Source of the DNA: Epiperipatus broadwayi
Taxonomy: Eukaryota; Onychophora; Udeonychophora; Euonychophora; Peripatidae
Reading direction: 5' to 3'
Assembly: GCA_028023455.1 (NCBI GenBank)
Contig: JAQFVV010000036.1
Coordinates: forward strand, 7,929,576 to 7,993,575
DNA length: 64,000 nucleotides
In this document: in pieces, positions 47,560-59,149 of the stretch
Layout: every line of letters starts with the position of its first letter
Numbering within the stretch: the first letter of the stretch is position 1
The notes under the pieces: model-generated
Seen by the model: only the letters and a program-made list of their open reading frames with translations
What the model was told of the DNA's origin: nothing
Databases searched by the model: none
Translations under genes and position numbers: made by a program

Positions 47560-48910
47560 TATTATGGGAGTTGTTGGTGTCTTGGATTGTAAATCTGGAA
47601 CTGTGTTGAAGTTTTGGAAATGATTCATTGTTGTGTCATTTTCTTCACTGTTAAAATTGAAAACTGATTCTTTTTGCAGTTTTGATTTTTTTTTTTGTAT
47701 TATTTATTTTGGTTTCTGGGAGTTTGGTTTATTTGTGGTGTTACTGCTTGTTGATTTTCTTTGAAAGTGGGTATTAGTTGTTTTCACTTGGATTGGGACA
47801 TTTGTTTTTATTTGCTTAAAGTTTAAGTTTGTTTTTCCATTGCTATTAGTATAGTTTTGATCTTTTTTTCTATCATAATTAAGTGTTAGTGCAGTTTTCA
47901 ATTTTGAATCACAACTTATTCGTTTTTGAGAGTGGGAAGGTGATTTCAAGCTAGGATTATGTGCGGTTAAATTCTCTGAAAAATTGGTATAAAGGGGTGT
48001 GAATGACTGTGCTGGATCATTTAATTGTGTCTCTCCAAAGTTGGTGTATGTAAATAAATCACTAGAGTTAAAATTTAAATCTTTTTTTGTGTTATGAGTG
48101 CGATCGAGTGTGGCTTCCGGTTTGGTTTTTGAATTGTAAGTTTTTTATTTTTGGTGCTGGGAGTCTGATTTTAGTTGGGTATTATAGCTGGTGAAATTTC
48201 TCTATCGAAGCAGTATAACATTCTGTCTCCGTCTGTGTGGGATCACTTAACTGTGTCTCTAAGTGGATTTATCACTAGCGATAGAATTTACGTCTTTTTT
48301 TGTGTTACGAGTGTGATCGAGTCTAGCTTCCGGTTTGGTTTTTGCATTATAACTTTTTTGTTTTTGCAGTTGGAAGTCTAATTTTTGGACATGATTGTAG
48401 CTGTTTTAATTCTCTGGAATTCTTATAACTTTTTGTCTCCGATTGTGCGGGATCATTACACTGTGCTTCATCGAAGTTAGGATATGTAAGTTTATCACTA
48501 GCGGCAAAATTGCGGTTGATTTTTACATTATAAATATTATAAATTAGTGTTTCCGGTTCAGTTTTTGAGGCATAACTTTTTTGTTTTTGACTCTGGAGAT
48601 CTAATTTTTTTTTTTTGGATTAAAGCTAGTTAAATTCTCTATAAAACGGTTATCATCGGAAGTTTGGGACTGATCAGAAAAATTGTTTTTGGACCCCTCG
48701 AAGTTCGTTTCTAGTTTATTTTTTCTATTTATTTTCTCAGTAAATTTTTTTTTTTTAAGGATTTTTTTTTTTTCGGTCAAATGAAGGGAAATTTCTTTTG
48801 GTTTGGCCTGACATGATTTTAGGGATTCTAGAGTTATTTTCACTTTTTAGAAGTTTCCTTTTAGAGACTATAACTATTTGCTGAGGTGGCAGTTTTTTTT
48901 TAGGAGTCAT
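47560..48910 (-). pseudogene. LINE ORF1-like remnant (lysine-rich, internally repeated)
   Basis: The minus strand starts MTPKKKLPPQQIVIVSKRKL at 48910 and continues as Lys/Asn/Ser/Thr-rich sequence in several frames (48601-48843 and 47704-47949). It ends without a following endonuclease. Composition and length fit the disordered N-terminal part of a LINE ORF1, as seen upstream of ORF2 in the element at 56671-61376. No zinc knuckle or RRM was identified. The middle contains about four ~220-bp repeats. Assignment is by composition and context only. Confidence 0.35.
47968..48660. repeat. Four diverged ~220-bp tandem repeats
   Basis: A TTAAATTCTCT-like word begins units near 47968, 48192, 48400 and 48632. 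Shared words are TGTGTCTC, GGGATCA, ATCACTAG, CTTCCGGTTTGGTTTTTG and ACTTTTTTGTTTTTG. The repeats lie inside the ORF1-like remnant. Confidence 0.75.
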
Positions 48911-49109
48911 GTTTGTTTTTGATAGTGATTGTTTAACTTAATAATAATAAACAATTATCTATGGATTTAAATGGTTCTTTTTTTAAATAATAAAGAGAAG
49001 ATAATTACAAACTTTCCTGAGTTGTTTTTTCTCCTCAATAAGTGTTATTGAAGCATATAAGTCACGGTCAAAGTGAATCCCATGCAAGGTTGAACTTGAC
49101 TAAAAGCTG

Positions 49110-49123
49110 CCACTAGAGGGCGA
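49110..49123 (+). promoter_or_regulatory. CTCF-like motif
   Basis: CCACTAGAGGGCGA matches the CTCF consensus CCASYAGRKGGCRS at 13 of 14 positions. CTCF is found across bilaterian animals. A single site in 64 kb can arise by chance, and binding cannot be judged here. Confidence 0.25.
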
Positions 49124-49335
49124 CCGCTTTTGTTTTGTTAGTCAGAAAAACAATACAAACACACAGAGAATATCTCAATGGATTGTTTTTAAATCTAATC
49201 TCAGATTTACAACCAACTTTAAAATGGAGAAGTTTTCATTATTGATTGCTATATTGTATTTATAAAAATCATACAATTTTTTAAATTTGACTAATGGGTT
49301 TTGGTAGTGATTATTCTAATTGCATTCAAGAATAT

Positions 49336-49379
49336 TCGACAGGATTGCATCAGCCTTTCGACAGGATTGTATCAGCCTT
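49336..49379. repeat. 22-bp tandem duplication
   Basis: Two copies of TCGACAGGATTGCATCAGCC plus two bases, differing at one position. Confidence 0.9.
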
Positions 49380-49816
49380 TCTGACTGCCATTATAGAAAA
49401 TAAATAATATTTAACAATATTTTAAATATACAGTATAATATATAATAAATCGAAACAACTGTTAATTTATACATCATCTCCCATCACCTATTATATTATA
49501 ACCTTCCGCTTAGATAGATTGTAGATGGAGAGGGGGTGACAGAGAGATATTCATTTGTGTAATTTATTCACCAGGGCATCAAATTGTAACTATATCCATC
49601 AGCTGTTGTGCTGACTTGAGATCATCATCACCTGATGAATGGTAAATCATGGAGGGGAGCAAGTTATTAAAATTTTCCAAATATAGATATATATCAATTT
49701 AATTATTAATTAAATGAACTAAATAATGAATTATTGATAGCTAAAAAATAATTCTTCACCACTGACTGCCAAATAAGTCATATGGATTTAACACAGATGA
49801 TGAATCGCTGTGGCAG

Positions 49817-50101
49817 TTACAATGATTCCAGTTCTCTATTTCTTATGCTTAGATTGGTGTGAATGGTTTGGTAATCCATGCAGAGAAGATCGAGAATCTG
49901 ATTCACAAGAATAAAAGTCTTACCACCCAAATAAAAGAAAGGGAGAAGTTTTAACTCGCCTTCACCCAACACATTAATCATCTCCTTATTCTCCACATAG
50001 ACCACTTTCAAAGTTACAATTAATTTCTGTAAATGTTTGATTTTCTCCATCATATTTCTACCACCAACATGACTCTCCACAATCATATCTCTCAGACACA
50101 C
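49817..50101 (-). CDS. Unidentified ORF, possible exon or element remnant
   Basis: Ninety-five codons. It begins MCLRDMIVESHVGGRNMMEK and includes VVYVENKEMINVLGEGE, then FFYLGGKTFILVNQILDLLC, and ends with a stop after RNRELESL. The composition is balanced and protein-like, unlike chance ORFs in AT-rich DNA. The frame is open a few codons further upstream without another Met. No family is recognised. Confidence 0.3.
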   Translation of the reverse strand: MCLRDMIVESHVGGRNMMEKIKHLQKLIVTLKVVYVENKEMINVLGEGELKLLPFFYLGGKTFILVNQILDLLCMDYQTIHTNLSIRNRELESL

Positions 50102-50109
50102 ACACGAGT

Positions 50110-53100
50110 GGAATATACAATATTCTCAACTCAATGAACTCCTCAATGTTACTGTATACCAGCAATGATTACCTCTTCATTTAAAATTTTATAATTGTAA
50201 AATCTCTCATTCTCTGGGTCTTGATTTATAGTGTGGAGTATCAACATATTACTTCCAAATTTATTACAGATTACTGAACACTATCCCAGTGAATGTGAAT
50301 TGAATAGGCATATAGATCTATACTGGCATATGGATATATGTTCTTTCAAGGCTCACCTCATCTTGGATCGAACTCTCATCCCAATATCAGTACTTACATT
50401 CTAGTATTGGGGACAAGTAACTCTTATAGAATATTCATTAAACTGTTTTACCTTTGACACATTATTTTACAGCGCTTCATCAATACTGATACTTCACTAT
50501 AAACTTATCAATAATCCTTTAACACTTTAAGCAAATAATTTTATTTATTATAACAGTTTCGACTGTACTACTTTAACAGATATTAGAACAGTTAGCTTTT
50601 AGCCTTTATCAAATCAAATCAATGTTTTATTCTTTCTACTAAGGAATTCACCTATCTTAAATTCTACTCTAATTTTGGTATTTAAAGTTATAACTAAATT
50701 TATGAGTTACTTTTTTCCATCATGTTATTGCTTAACTTCTATTTTATAACTATAATAATTTAAGTTATATTCATGCACACGCACTTATATTGCATACTAT
50801 GGCCCAATATGAGTTTCTCTATCATCTTACCAGTCCAGTGGTGACTTGCTTCAGCATGGGCTGGATTTGATGTGCATTGCTTGTCTGAGTTCAAATTATT
50901 AACTTTAAATTTGAAATAATTATTGGATTGATAACAAGCTGCGAGCTAAGGTCAGCTACACAATACATCAATTTTTGAAATATGTTTTACTTATAATTTC
51001 CTAAAGCAAATAACTAGTCTCAACTAATATATAATGACCTAACAAAACAATAAACAATATTTAATTCAATCCATGTTAATAATTATAATACTCTCGTGAC
51101 AATAAATCAATAAACAACATCTTGTTGACAGCATATACCTAAGTGTGCCTTTACCTGAGGCTGTAAGATATGCGATGACCTTGTCACTACACATATAAAA
51201 GGGGTATGCTAAACCACCACATACTACACCTGTATAAAATATCTCTTACGAAGCAAACTAATAATAGAGCTTGGAATATGTCTGATATCTGAGTACCTTC
51301 AAATTTAAATGTATCTTAATGCGAGAGCTATGCTCTATCTCACCCTTCAAGATGGCATGAACTAAACTCAATTCGAACAATCAAACGTCATTTCCACTCT
51401 CACTTAACCTAAGGATATCATTATTGATGTATGAATTGATAAATTTTAAAATAGACTAACGAAATAAATTTTTATTTAAACATTAACTCTATAGATTAAG
51501 AAATAGTCATTTACTTTAAACACACATCTTCACTAACTCACTTTCTAGGTCATAGCAATCGAATACTTAAAACTATATGTGAATTAAATAATTATGAAAA
51601 TATTCTTTGAAAAATATTGGCATACTAATATTTTGAAAATTTCTTCCATATTTCACATTCTCACCAGCATTTCATAATAAAAAAATATATATGTGGGCTC
51701 AAGCAGTTAAGTAATGAATAAGATAGATTTCTATCCTAACCTATGTTTAAGACCAGGTCGATATTATAACAATTAAGAACACATAATAAAATAATATTCA
51801 ACATATAGCATAACAATAAATATATAATAAAATAAATTTTTTTTACGTAAAATCTTTTCAGCACACTGCATCATTTGCGACTGTTCTCCATTTAATAGCT
51901 TAAAGTTATCCCTAATTTAACCTCTTTGTTGCTGATTATTTTATTGGGTGAGTGAGGTAAAAGTTTAAACTTTTAATTGGTCAATTGACAAACTCAAGTG
52001 TCAAAACAAATTCAATCATCAAAATATATTCATCTTTTAATATTATATTCACTTCAGTTTCGTTTGTAAAAAGTATATTAATTTGTCAGATTATGAAAGT
52101 GAACGAAAGTTTTTTCAAAAATAAATTTCTCTTTATAATTGTAAATTATTTACGAGCAGTAAATGTAAAACAAAATGTAATCACTAACCAAAATGTTTTC
52201 GTGATGTCATGATTTGTTTGACAGTTTTACATTGCAGAAAAAGTAAATAATTATTGGTAGAATCTTAACTATTTTTCTAAAATTTTTCTGAAATAATTTT
52301 ATTTTTAGCATATTTTATCAAAATAATTTATAATTTGTCAAAAAATATGTATAAAATGGTCTAAAACATTCGTTTATCATTTTCAAAATTAAAACGAAAA
52401 CAAATTCTTTGTTGCTGAAATGTAACAGCCAATAAAATTCAAGAAGATATGTCCCACTTCTTTTGTTAGTTATTAATATCGTTTTTATGATTTTTTACTT
52501 GTAAAATAATTCAAGAGAGGGCAGCATCTTACGGAACTTTGTTTAAATTTTCAAATGACGGTTAAAACATAACCGTACCATTAAAAGTGACGGGATTTGG
52601 ACAGGCAGAAGCCGATGCCAAATCGTCATGTTTTTAACTGTGACTAGCAAAAAGTAGGTTAATACATTCTTATTATCCTAAATGAAAAGATACATGGCCA
52701 GGGCATAGCAATTTCAAATTTATTTTAAATTGCAATGTTTATTTGTAACAAAAATGAATTCTGAGATGCACATTTTTAGAAGATTGCTATATTAACTATC
52801 AGGATCCTTGTTTGTTTATTAATCCATTATGGAAATTTTTAGAAGGTAGCTATATTAACTATCAGGATCCTTGTTTGTTTATTACTCCATTATGGAAATT
52901 TATACATTTACAATATCACTTATTTTATAGTTAATTATCCATAGAGTTTAGTTTCTCGCACTCTATGAATTCAGTCATTCTTTGGGTTCTTATTTTTCTT
53001 GTTAAAATTTTACCATTCAAATCAGATATACAGCTTAAAATCAATGATCATTATGGTATATTTATAAAATCATTCGGCAATTGTTTATTCCATATTTCCT

Positions 53101-53370
53101 TCCTTTCTCATTTTGATCTTAGTTATTATGACAGATATTTTAGATTTTTCTGTTAAAATTTTTCCCACTGACGATAATTAAATAAAATATAACTATTGCT
53201 CACATTTTTTATTTATGTCTTTCTAATAAATATAACACAGATTCACAATTAACAGCATTTGTTCTCCTTTTATTCTGTTCCCACATTTTATTAAAGACAT
53301 CCAACTAAGTACCATACGTAAACATTTTTGACAGAATGAATATCAATAAAAGTTTGTACCTGAAATATCT
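50110..53370. other. Gene-free sequence
   Basis: AT-rich throughout. It holds the 63-bp duplication at 52772-52898, and otherwise short ORFs of 60-75 codons that look like chance. Confidence 0.5.
52772..52898. repeat. 63-bp tandem duplication
   Basis: Two nearly identical units containing CTATATTAACTATCAGGATC and CTTGTTTGTTTATTA; a recent event. Confidence 0.9.
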
Positions 53371-53469
53371 TCTAGTGGGAGATTGGAGTATCCAAGCTAG
53401 ATGCATTGCATTAGGCATCTTCCACAGCTTCATTAATCCCACTTCAGTGGGGTTGCTGTTGCGGATCAT

Positions 53470-54310
53470 TCATTTCCAGATTGCTCGGTCTGAGGCCATT
53501 TCCTTCTTGAGTGACATCTCCTGCCACTTGGTCAATCCATCTGGTTTTGGGTCTGCCCATGAGCCTTTTTCCCCAGTGGTTCCATCTCCATAATCTTCCT
53601 TCCTACGTAATTTCCTTCTCTTAACATGTCCAAACCACCTCAACCTTGATTCTTTCATTTTATCACTGATTTTCCTCATCTTCATATTTTTTCGTATTAT
53701 ATCATTTCTCACCTTGTCTTTTCTAGTCAAACCCTAGGTAAACCTAAGCATTTTCATTTCCATTATACATTGTTTATCCTCTATTTTCTTAGTAGTCAGC
53801 CATGTTTTTACCCCATACAGCAGTGCTGGACACACACCAGTTTTATAAACTTTTTCTTTTCAGTCTTGCTCCTACTCTCCTATCACAGAGTATCTAAGAG
53901 ATCCTTCCCCAGTTATTCCATCCAGCTTGAGTTCTCACAACCTCTCCATCCAGTGATTCATTCGTATTCATCCAGGTGCTGAGATATCTAAATTTTTCAG
54001 CCTCAGGTAACTTCTTTCTAATATAATGTTCCCTCTACTATTTCCACAAAAGAGCACTTCAGTTTTATTTCTGCTAATATCTCCTTCCAGTACTTTATTC
54101 CATTCTTCTATTTTATCCTTAGCTTTTTTGATGTCTTTTACTGCAATCACATCATTGGCATACATCATGTTCCAGGGTATTTCTGTGTGTATATCTTCTG
54201 TTAGAACATCGATGACAATATTTAGTAGGGGACTCAGAGCTCTTCCTGATGCACACCCACTTTCATCTGAAATGAGTCTTTCTCCTGCACTGCATCACAC
54301 TGATTTGACA
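53470..54310 (-). pseudogene. RTE-type LINE, reverse transcriptase C-terminal part
   Basis: Reading from 54310 down: GRALSPLL (the QGSxLSP motif), then TEIPWNMMYANDVIAV with Asn for the first Asp of the catalytic YxDD box. Next are DKIEEWNKVLEGDISRNKTE, and much later RLRWFGHVKRRKLRRKEDYG, the C-terminal RxRWxGHVxRR signature of RTE elements. The endonuclease and the N-terminal RT are missing (5' truncation, usual for LINEs). Stops and frame changes show it is dead. It would nick DNA and copy its RNA in place. The 3' end lies near 53390, with no clear tail. Confidence 0.85.
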
Positions 54311-54685
54311 TCCTTGATACATTTCAATAAAGAATAATCCAAACCACTACATAAATGCCCTACCACTAACAAATCACATATAATAACTTTTAATAGTAAT
54401 AGTTTTTTCTACGTGTCCTGGTTCACACAGAAAATAAAATGAAACAGTTATTTGTCAGCCGTTGCTTGACAATAATGTAATTATAAACTTGGTAACAGAT
54501 GATGCAGATCCAAAAGAAAATGTAATAATGATGAAAAATAAAAATAACAATATTTGGAAGATTATTCATAGACAGCAAAATAAAGGAATGTAATAAATTT
54601 TGTAGTAAGATAAATACAAATCAAGCCAAGAAATGTTTATAATGGTATGAGACTACTTATAATCATTGGTGATTAGCAAAATTTA

Positions 54686-54791
54686 CTATTTATTAACTTA
54701 GTAGTAGATTATCAAACATTGAATAATTGAAAGCATTCCTATTTATTAACTTAGTAGTAAATTATCAAACATTGAATAATTGAATGACATT
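54686..54791. repeat. 53-bp tandem duplication
   Basis: Two units with CTATTTATTAACTTAGTAGT and ATTATCAAACATTGAATAAT, nearly identical. Confidence 0.88.
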
Positions 54792-54972
54792 ACTGATAAT
54801 GACAATAAAAGCAACACATGTAACTATTTTGGGCAAGTTTAGAAAAATATATTTTATAACATCCTGATAAAGTGCAAACAATGACAAAATGACTCCAAAT
54901 GAAGTCAGTAAAAGGGAATAAAGACTTATCAGCATTTAAGAAGGCCCTAAACAACATAGATCAATAGCAAAT

Positions 54973-54990
54973 GTTGGGCGCCAATTGTAA
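54973..54990 (-). other. LTR end plus tRNA-Lys-type primer-binding site
   Basis: Minus strand: GGTTACA, two bases, then TGGCGCCCAAC. This equals the first 11 bases of the primer-binding site for tRNA-Lys. The LTR would lie at 54986 and above. No gag-pol was found, and the far LTR end was not located. The junction at 37412 is of the same kind. Confidence 0.5.
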
Positions 54991-54999
54991 CCTTAAAAA

Positions 55000-56650
55000 A
55001 AGAAGTGGAGATTGGGGTGTTTGGTGTCAATTGTATTCTAAAAGAAGTGGGATGGAGATTGGGAGAGAATGTCTAAGAAATAAAATAATAGAGAGTCTCT
55101 TATGGAATGAGCTTTTGCTCAGTGACAGTTACAATTAAAGAAAGGAATTATACAGAGACATCTATTAAGATAAAGGGGAAAACTTTAAAGCAATAACTCT
55201 AATAAAGTTTATTATACAATAAATAATTACTAATAAAATTTAGAATGGGAATAAAGTTTATTCTTATATTTTTAAAACACTTTTAAAATGTAAATCCCTT
55301 TTCATAAAATTCTGGCAATAGATTGAAATACACACCTATATCAAATATAGCATATAAACTAAATGAATAACTGGACGTAATTCAAAATAAAGTATGGCAA
55401 TATGGAATAAGTAAATTCACAATTAAACATATATAACTTAACTATTATGCTATAACAGTTATTAAAATACCAGACTTCCGGCAAATATTTATAAAACTGT
55501 TTAATTAATGAGTGACTGAAATAGTCAAAATCTTGAAATAGAAAATAAATGAAAGATATGAATATGTTTTATAGATATTACAAATGGAATTTTAAAAAAA
55601 CAGCATGTAATAGATATATAAAATTTACTCGAGAATGTGTAGACATACCAACACATTCTAGCATAAACCCCTAAACAAAACAATAGCAATAAAATTACCT
55701 TGACATGTGATATCATAATAATAATATCCTAATAATATTAATCAAAAAAAAATTTGAAATATTTTTGTTTGAAAACACCTTAGTCCATCAACAAACTTTT
55801 GTCACGGTTTGCTGAGAGCACAAAGAGTCCTTGTCTGGCAGCTTGTCCGTCAACGCAAATAAGCATTTTTATAATATAGCAAAGGAAATTCTGATAAGCA
55901 GAATAATAATATTAAATATCAAAGTTATTAACTGTAGTTATATGCTATAAAATTAATGAGTGTTCAGAGAAGTTGGCCGATATGATAATTAATTTGGAAA
56001 CATTTATTTAATGACGTCTGAGTGTAGCACTATTCATTTCATATAATTTTTCTTTCCCAGATCCATGGTTTTTTTAATAGAATAAGCAAAATAAAATATT
56101 AGTAGTTTTCACATTTTTTTTTTTAGTAAGCACACACATATAAGTTTTAACTAGGCAATAATAAAAGTCAATTCCAGGTAATTAAAGTTAATAATTTTCT
56201 TTAAAAGCACTTTTTTTAAAGTAACACTTAGATAGACTGCAAGCAATTCTATTCATATCAAATGTCTTTGAATTTTTACAGTAACTATCTTAATTAAACA
56301 TTTTCTTTTTTCTTTTTTTGAAGTTTTTTCCATTCATATCCTGACAAAATATTATATCTTTAATACTAGGGGAAAATGAAGTATATCAAATTATTCTTGT
56401 TTCTTTATAATATAAAAAGAAAGTTAATTCCAGGTTTTATGCAGATATTAATTTAAAGAGCATTAATTTGGATGAAGAAAGCAAATATATTCTAACATTA
56501 TTTTCTCCTGTACTGAAGGATAATTTATCTTCATGCAACTGCATAATTATTATTTTTTTCCTTAAAATTGATAAGCATAGTATTTAAAATATTTATCAGG
56601 AAACATAACTTTTTTAAAAAATAGCTTATCTTAGCATCTGTTGGTTCTTG
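55000..56650. other. AT-rich sequence, possible LTR remnant
   Basis: The first part may be LTR belonging to the junction at 54973. It contains a short duplication of AGAAGTGGAGATTGGG-like sequence near 55000-55060. No gene recognised. Confidence 0.35.
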
Positions 56651-56670
56651 AGGTCTGTATTATGTCTGTA

Positions 56671-58790
56671 CTATTTGTACTTTTTTGATCTTCTAAGTGA
56701 CTCTTCATTTATGAGGCTTCTTGTATCTTTGTGTTTAATAATAGGCATCACAATTAGATTTCTCTTTCTGAATTCCTTTAATTTGTTGCTAATAAAAATT
56801 TCTTCGTTTTGATGTGGGTGGTTGAAAATTTTGTTGCATCTCGCCAACCATATTGCCATTATTATGTAAAGGGATAACCTTATGGTTGCGAAATGCTTAG
56901 ATTGGATACTTTGTTTTAATGATGTAAAAGTGTAGTTGTCTGCTTTAATGTTTCTATAGATATATTGTTTTATTATTAGTAGTCCATGTGAGTTCTCAAT
57001 GATGTGATTAAATGTCTCTTCTGTTCTTTCGCAATTAGGGCACATTGGGTTGATTTCAAATATGCCTCTTTTATAGTGTAGGAAGCAATTGGTGGCCATG
57101 GTATCAATATTTATTTTTGAGGTAAGTTCTAAATACCTCAGTGCCATCTCCCAGTATTTGAAACTTTTGTAATTTTATGGTTTCTTAATCCCAGCTTCTC
57201 TGGAATTATTTTTGTTTGTGAATGCATTAATTCATAGGCATCCCAGATTTTGAGTTTTGATTTAAATGCTGCTTTGTTAGTGTTTCATATTGTTTTAATT
57301 TTCCTATTATGATGTTTCACCGGTCATTTTTTCTTTGGTGGGGATCGATTAGTTGGGGTGACTAGCTCCATGATGCTCTCATATTTATGGTCAATTAAAT
57401 GTTGATGGACTAGATTGTGAATCTTTTGCATAAAGCAGACTTGGATAGAATGAAAGGACATTCCATTCATCCACCTAGGCTTTTGCATTGTTCTTATGCT
57501 TATAGCTACAATCCTGCCCTTCCATAAGAGTCTGCCTGCAAGTGAGTTTATTTTATTAATAAATTTGCTAGTTATGTTGATAATAGGTAGTAAATAGCTT
57601 GTTTTTGACATGATTTTTATGTTGAGGATGGCATCCTTTCCCTATAGAGAAAGGTGGGTGAGGGATTCCATGACCTGAATTATGTTGTTTATCTCATTTG
57701 TCATTTGAGATTTGAGATGGCAAAACCCAGAAACTGTTGTGACTCTGCTTCAAATTTGGAGCTTGTTTTTTTCCTGGTTTTTATTTTCCATGTTACTGAT
57801 TTGGCTGTGTTTATTTTTAGGCTTGAGTCTTGTGAGTACTTGTCCAAGCATATGGCAAGAAAATCGTCACGTCATCCATATAGGCCATGGCCTTAATGCA
57901 TTTTTTAGCCTGTTGATGTTAATTTCTGGGAGTTTTAGTTCTATGTTTTTGTGTAGTGATTTTATGTAAACCATATATAGTAGCACGCTGAAGGGTGATC
58001 CTTGGGGGATAGATAAGTCAGGTTGAAAGGTTTGGGAAATTTTGCCATTTAATGTAATGGCAATCTTTTTGATTGTTTAGTAAGTTGTGGATTATTTTTA
58101 ATATTGGGTTTGGGACTGCAGATTCACATTATAATCTTGTAAAATTTAATGTATGTATATAAAATGGGGAAATCCTGATTTTAATTGAATTACGAGCTTC
58201 TTTATTGCAGAAAATCTATTACAGTACTATTATAAAGCACTGAAAATATTGAAATTATTAGATGAAAGTCGAATTTAAATATGATGTGTGAGTGCGCAAA
58301 ATTTATATTTAAAGTAATAGTTCATTATCGGAGCTCGACTTCTGATCTAAGAATTTTTATCGCATAAAAGAAAACCACATACAAAGATATTAAGAAGAAA
58401 CATGAATCACATAGCTTCAAAATTGCATTAAATAACGCAAAAAAAAAAAAAGCCGGGTGTATATGTATATTAGGTTCAGTGTGACTCCTTGATAATTGAT
58501 GTTTATATCAATTATGTTTTTGTCAATATATAGTATGCGGAATTTGCTTCGTGGCTTGTTTTTGTTTATTGTAATACCTATCCCATCTGAGGCCGAGTAG
58601 CTTGTGGACAGTTCTATATATCCAAGTTGTTGCAATCTTTGATTTATTTTTGGATTTGTTTTGATGTATTGTTTGGTTTCATCTATAAATAATATGTGTG
58701 GAGGATTTAGGCTAAACCGATGTTTTATAGCCATAACTCTTTCCATAGAGTTTATTCCTCTAATATTCAACTATTTTGTGATTCATTATT
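56671..58790 (-). pseudogene. LINE ORF2 (APE endonuclease + reverse transcriptase), copy 2
   Basis: The start of the endonuclease reads LNIRGINSMERVMAIKHRF with LFIDETKQ (58460-58790). The sequence is then interrupted (58145-58455). The RT resumes with LSIPQGSPFSVLLYMVYI and AYMDDVTIFLPY (catalytic YMDD kept). It continues with VAISIRTMQKPRWMNGMSFH (57324-57611), the counterpart of AAISNFKMQMPKETNGLGL in copy 1. The zinc motif is CPNCERTEETFNHIIENS, with the last Cys changed to Ser, followed by MAIWLARCNKIF (56671-57147). Much of the endonuclease and the RT N-terminus are missing. It is followed upstream by ORF1 (59150-61376), so this is the most complete LINE in the window. Inactive. Confidence 0.82.
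58145..58455. other. Insertion or replacement within LINE ORF2
   Basis: This stretch separates the endonuclease start from the RT core and has no LINE frame. It is bounded on one side by an A13 run (58439-58451). It may be a small retroposon with a tail, or filler left by a deletion. Confidence 0.3.
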
Positions 58791-59149
58791 ATTGTCAGAA
58801 ATTTAGTTGCTATGAGTTACCGCTGTGCAATTAGTTGTATGTGTTACTGTATATTTCTGTTTGTTTGTATTTTAAAGTGTGTGCATTTCATTTCCAATAA
58901 TGGGTCTATGTTTAAGTTTTCAGATTCACTACTTTCCAGAAATGGGATTGCTAGTAGAATTGACTTTGAATCTTATTGGTCCATTGACCATGAGTTTTGT
59001 CTGGTATTCTTTAGAGGATTTCTCTGTTTCATTTGTTTTGGTTTTATTATTGATTTCTTGTTTTTTTTAGTAGTGTTTTGTGTCTCTTTTGTTGCACTGC
59101 ATTCTTCTGTTTTTTCTTTTTTTGTGTGATCTTATTTTTTTTTCTTTTG

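Noticed and set aside
53336-54337. Plus-strand ORFs at 53336-53593, 53770-53982 and 54026-54337
   Set aside because: They are the reverse strand of the RTE reverse transcriptase remnant, which shows the diagnostic motifs.
58812-59129. Plus-strand Phe/Cys-rich ORFs as membrane proteins
   Set aside because: They are the complement of A-rich LINE ORF1/ORF2 junction sequence on the minus strand; the hydrophobicity comes from T-rich codons.
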